A stretch of DNA of 64,000 nt from Dyadobacter koreensis. Lineage in GTDB: Bacteria; Bacteroidota; Bacteroidia; Cytophagales; Spirosomataceae. The notes beneath the pieces were generated by a model. That model ran no database searches and was not told the origin of the DNA. It saw nothing but the letters and a program-made list of their open reading frames with translations. Shown here piece after piece: positions 63,325 to 64,000 of this stretch. The stretch is taken from assembly GCF_900108855.1 (NCBI RefSeq), contig NZ_FNXY01000010.1:317576-381575 (forward strand), given 5' to 3'. Both the position numbers and the translations under genes were made by a program. Numbering within the stretch: the first letter of the stretch is position 1; each line of letters starts with the position of its first letter.

Positions 63325-64000
63325 TTCAGAAATTGTTCATGTGATAAATACCTGAAACTTCATGACATCAGGCAATATATTTTAAAAGTCAAGGAATGGC
63401 TGACTTACTGTATGGATGATTAAAATCTGAATTTACCCTGAAACTTTTTTTATACGAGCGTAAAAATCCAATAAGTAAATATCGATTACAACTTGTGGGT
63501 ATTTCATGAGCCACCTTCAGTTTATCGTTCTTTAAAATATGCTTAAACTTCCCTAGACGAATTTACGCTTCTGTGCTCCTCACAGTATCAATTTTATTTT
63601 TATCAATCGTTACAAAAGCTTAGCAATTAACTAATGTTTTTTCCTTCTTATATAATGGTTATAAAAATGGAATTTATCTGGTATTAGAAAAAGGAAAGTG
63701 ATTGATAGCTTCTCTTTCCTTATAACAGGAATGAAAACTGCGGAAACATCCCTCCCACACGGTAGATTAGTTATGTTTTCATGCTAATGAGCGATTGAAC
63801 ATCTTTTCCAGTATTTATCCAGGTAATCAGTGACTGCTTTTAATCTTCATAATGCCAGTTTCTTTTTCCGCCCTGACCTTTCTAAAAAAACTTCAAAAAA
63901 AATCCGGGGCAGATTTTCCTCATTTTGAGTGTTTTACAAATTTTTTCAAAAAAACTTTCAAAATACTTTTGGCTTGTACTTGCGCAGTAAAAAAAAAGGC
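63325..64000. other. 676-bp non-coding right end with A/T tracts
   Basis: No gene found. The last about 130 bases have alternating A and T tracts (around 63886-63990) followed by TTTTGG at 63967-63972, which may be a -33-like box of a strong promoter reading to the right; a -7 box would then fall at the edge or beyond. The gap also holds the promoter of the GMC gene, not located. Confidence 0.3.

Overview
The window looks like chromosome of a Bacteroidota bacterium of the Cytophagales/Spirosomaceae type (Dyadobacter-like is my best guess; this is inference). The signs are a SprA-type type IX secretion (T9SS) translocon gene, a gldF homologue, a T9SS type A sorting domain, a SusC/SusD pair behind a FecI/FecR switch, several DUF4199 and DUF1579 proteins, few clear Shine-Dalgarno sites, and promoters matching the Bacteroidota -7 box TAnnTTTG. 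No phage, integrase, transposase, CRISPR array, tRNA or rRNA gene was recognised.

Layout. (1) 1-9.2 kb, housekeeping: a propeller-type sensor cut by the left edge, an outer-membrane porin, mdh, a YkvA-like protein, tatA, gatA, an MltD-like LysM transglycosylase and ruvA. (2) 9.3-22.3 kb: sprA and gcvH (the ruvA-sprA-gcvH order is common in the phylum), a dihydroorotase homologue that has lost most of its metal ligands, two DUF4199 membrane proteins, gldF without an adjacent gldG, and an ECF sigma/RskA-like anti-sigma pair. (3) 22.3-31.7 kb, minus strand: an amino-sugar catabolic cluster (nagA, nagB-like, FucP/NagP-like MFS transporter) interleaved with three Gfo/Idh/MocA-type proteins and followed upstream by a LacI regulator; a 14-bp perfect palindrome is a candidate LacI operator. 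A frameshifted small gene lies at 22347-22518.

(4) 32.1-45.0 kb, a polysaccharide-utilisation-type locus: a secreted jelly-roll-like protein, FecI-like sigma, FecR-like anti-sigma, STN-bearing SusC, SusD and three secreted sulfatases. The expected logic is that substrate binding at SusC/SusD releases the sigma factor, which activates the operon, and the sulfatases desulfate the glycan or release sulfate. Nested REP-like inverted repeats lie between the sigma and anti-sigma genes, and a structured, possibly attenuating leader lies before the third sulfatase. (5) 45.0-64 kb: a nucleoside deaminase, a PLP aminotransferase, a TPR-histidine kinase/LuxR response regulator pair, a run of small secreted proteins of unknown function, an M23 peptidase lipoprotein, two groups of small cytosolic genes (VOC, DUF1579, GyrI-like) around a GlxA-type AraC regulator, an 813-residue secreted protein with three exact-period 90-bp repeats, a T9SS cargo protein, YceI and a GMC oxidoreductase.

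Most interesting for follow-up: the structured leader at about 43160-43546, the ligand-depleted dihydroorotase, the REP-like element at 33480-33635 and the palindrome at 30451-30464. I did not find a clearly novel multi-gene defence or mobile system.
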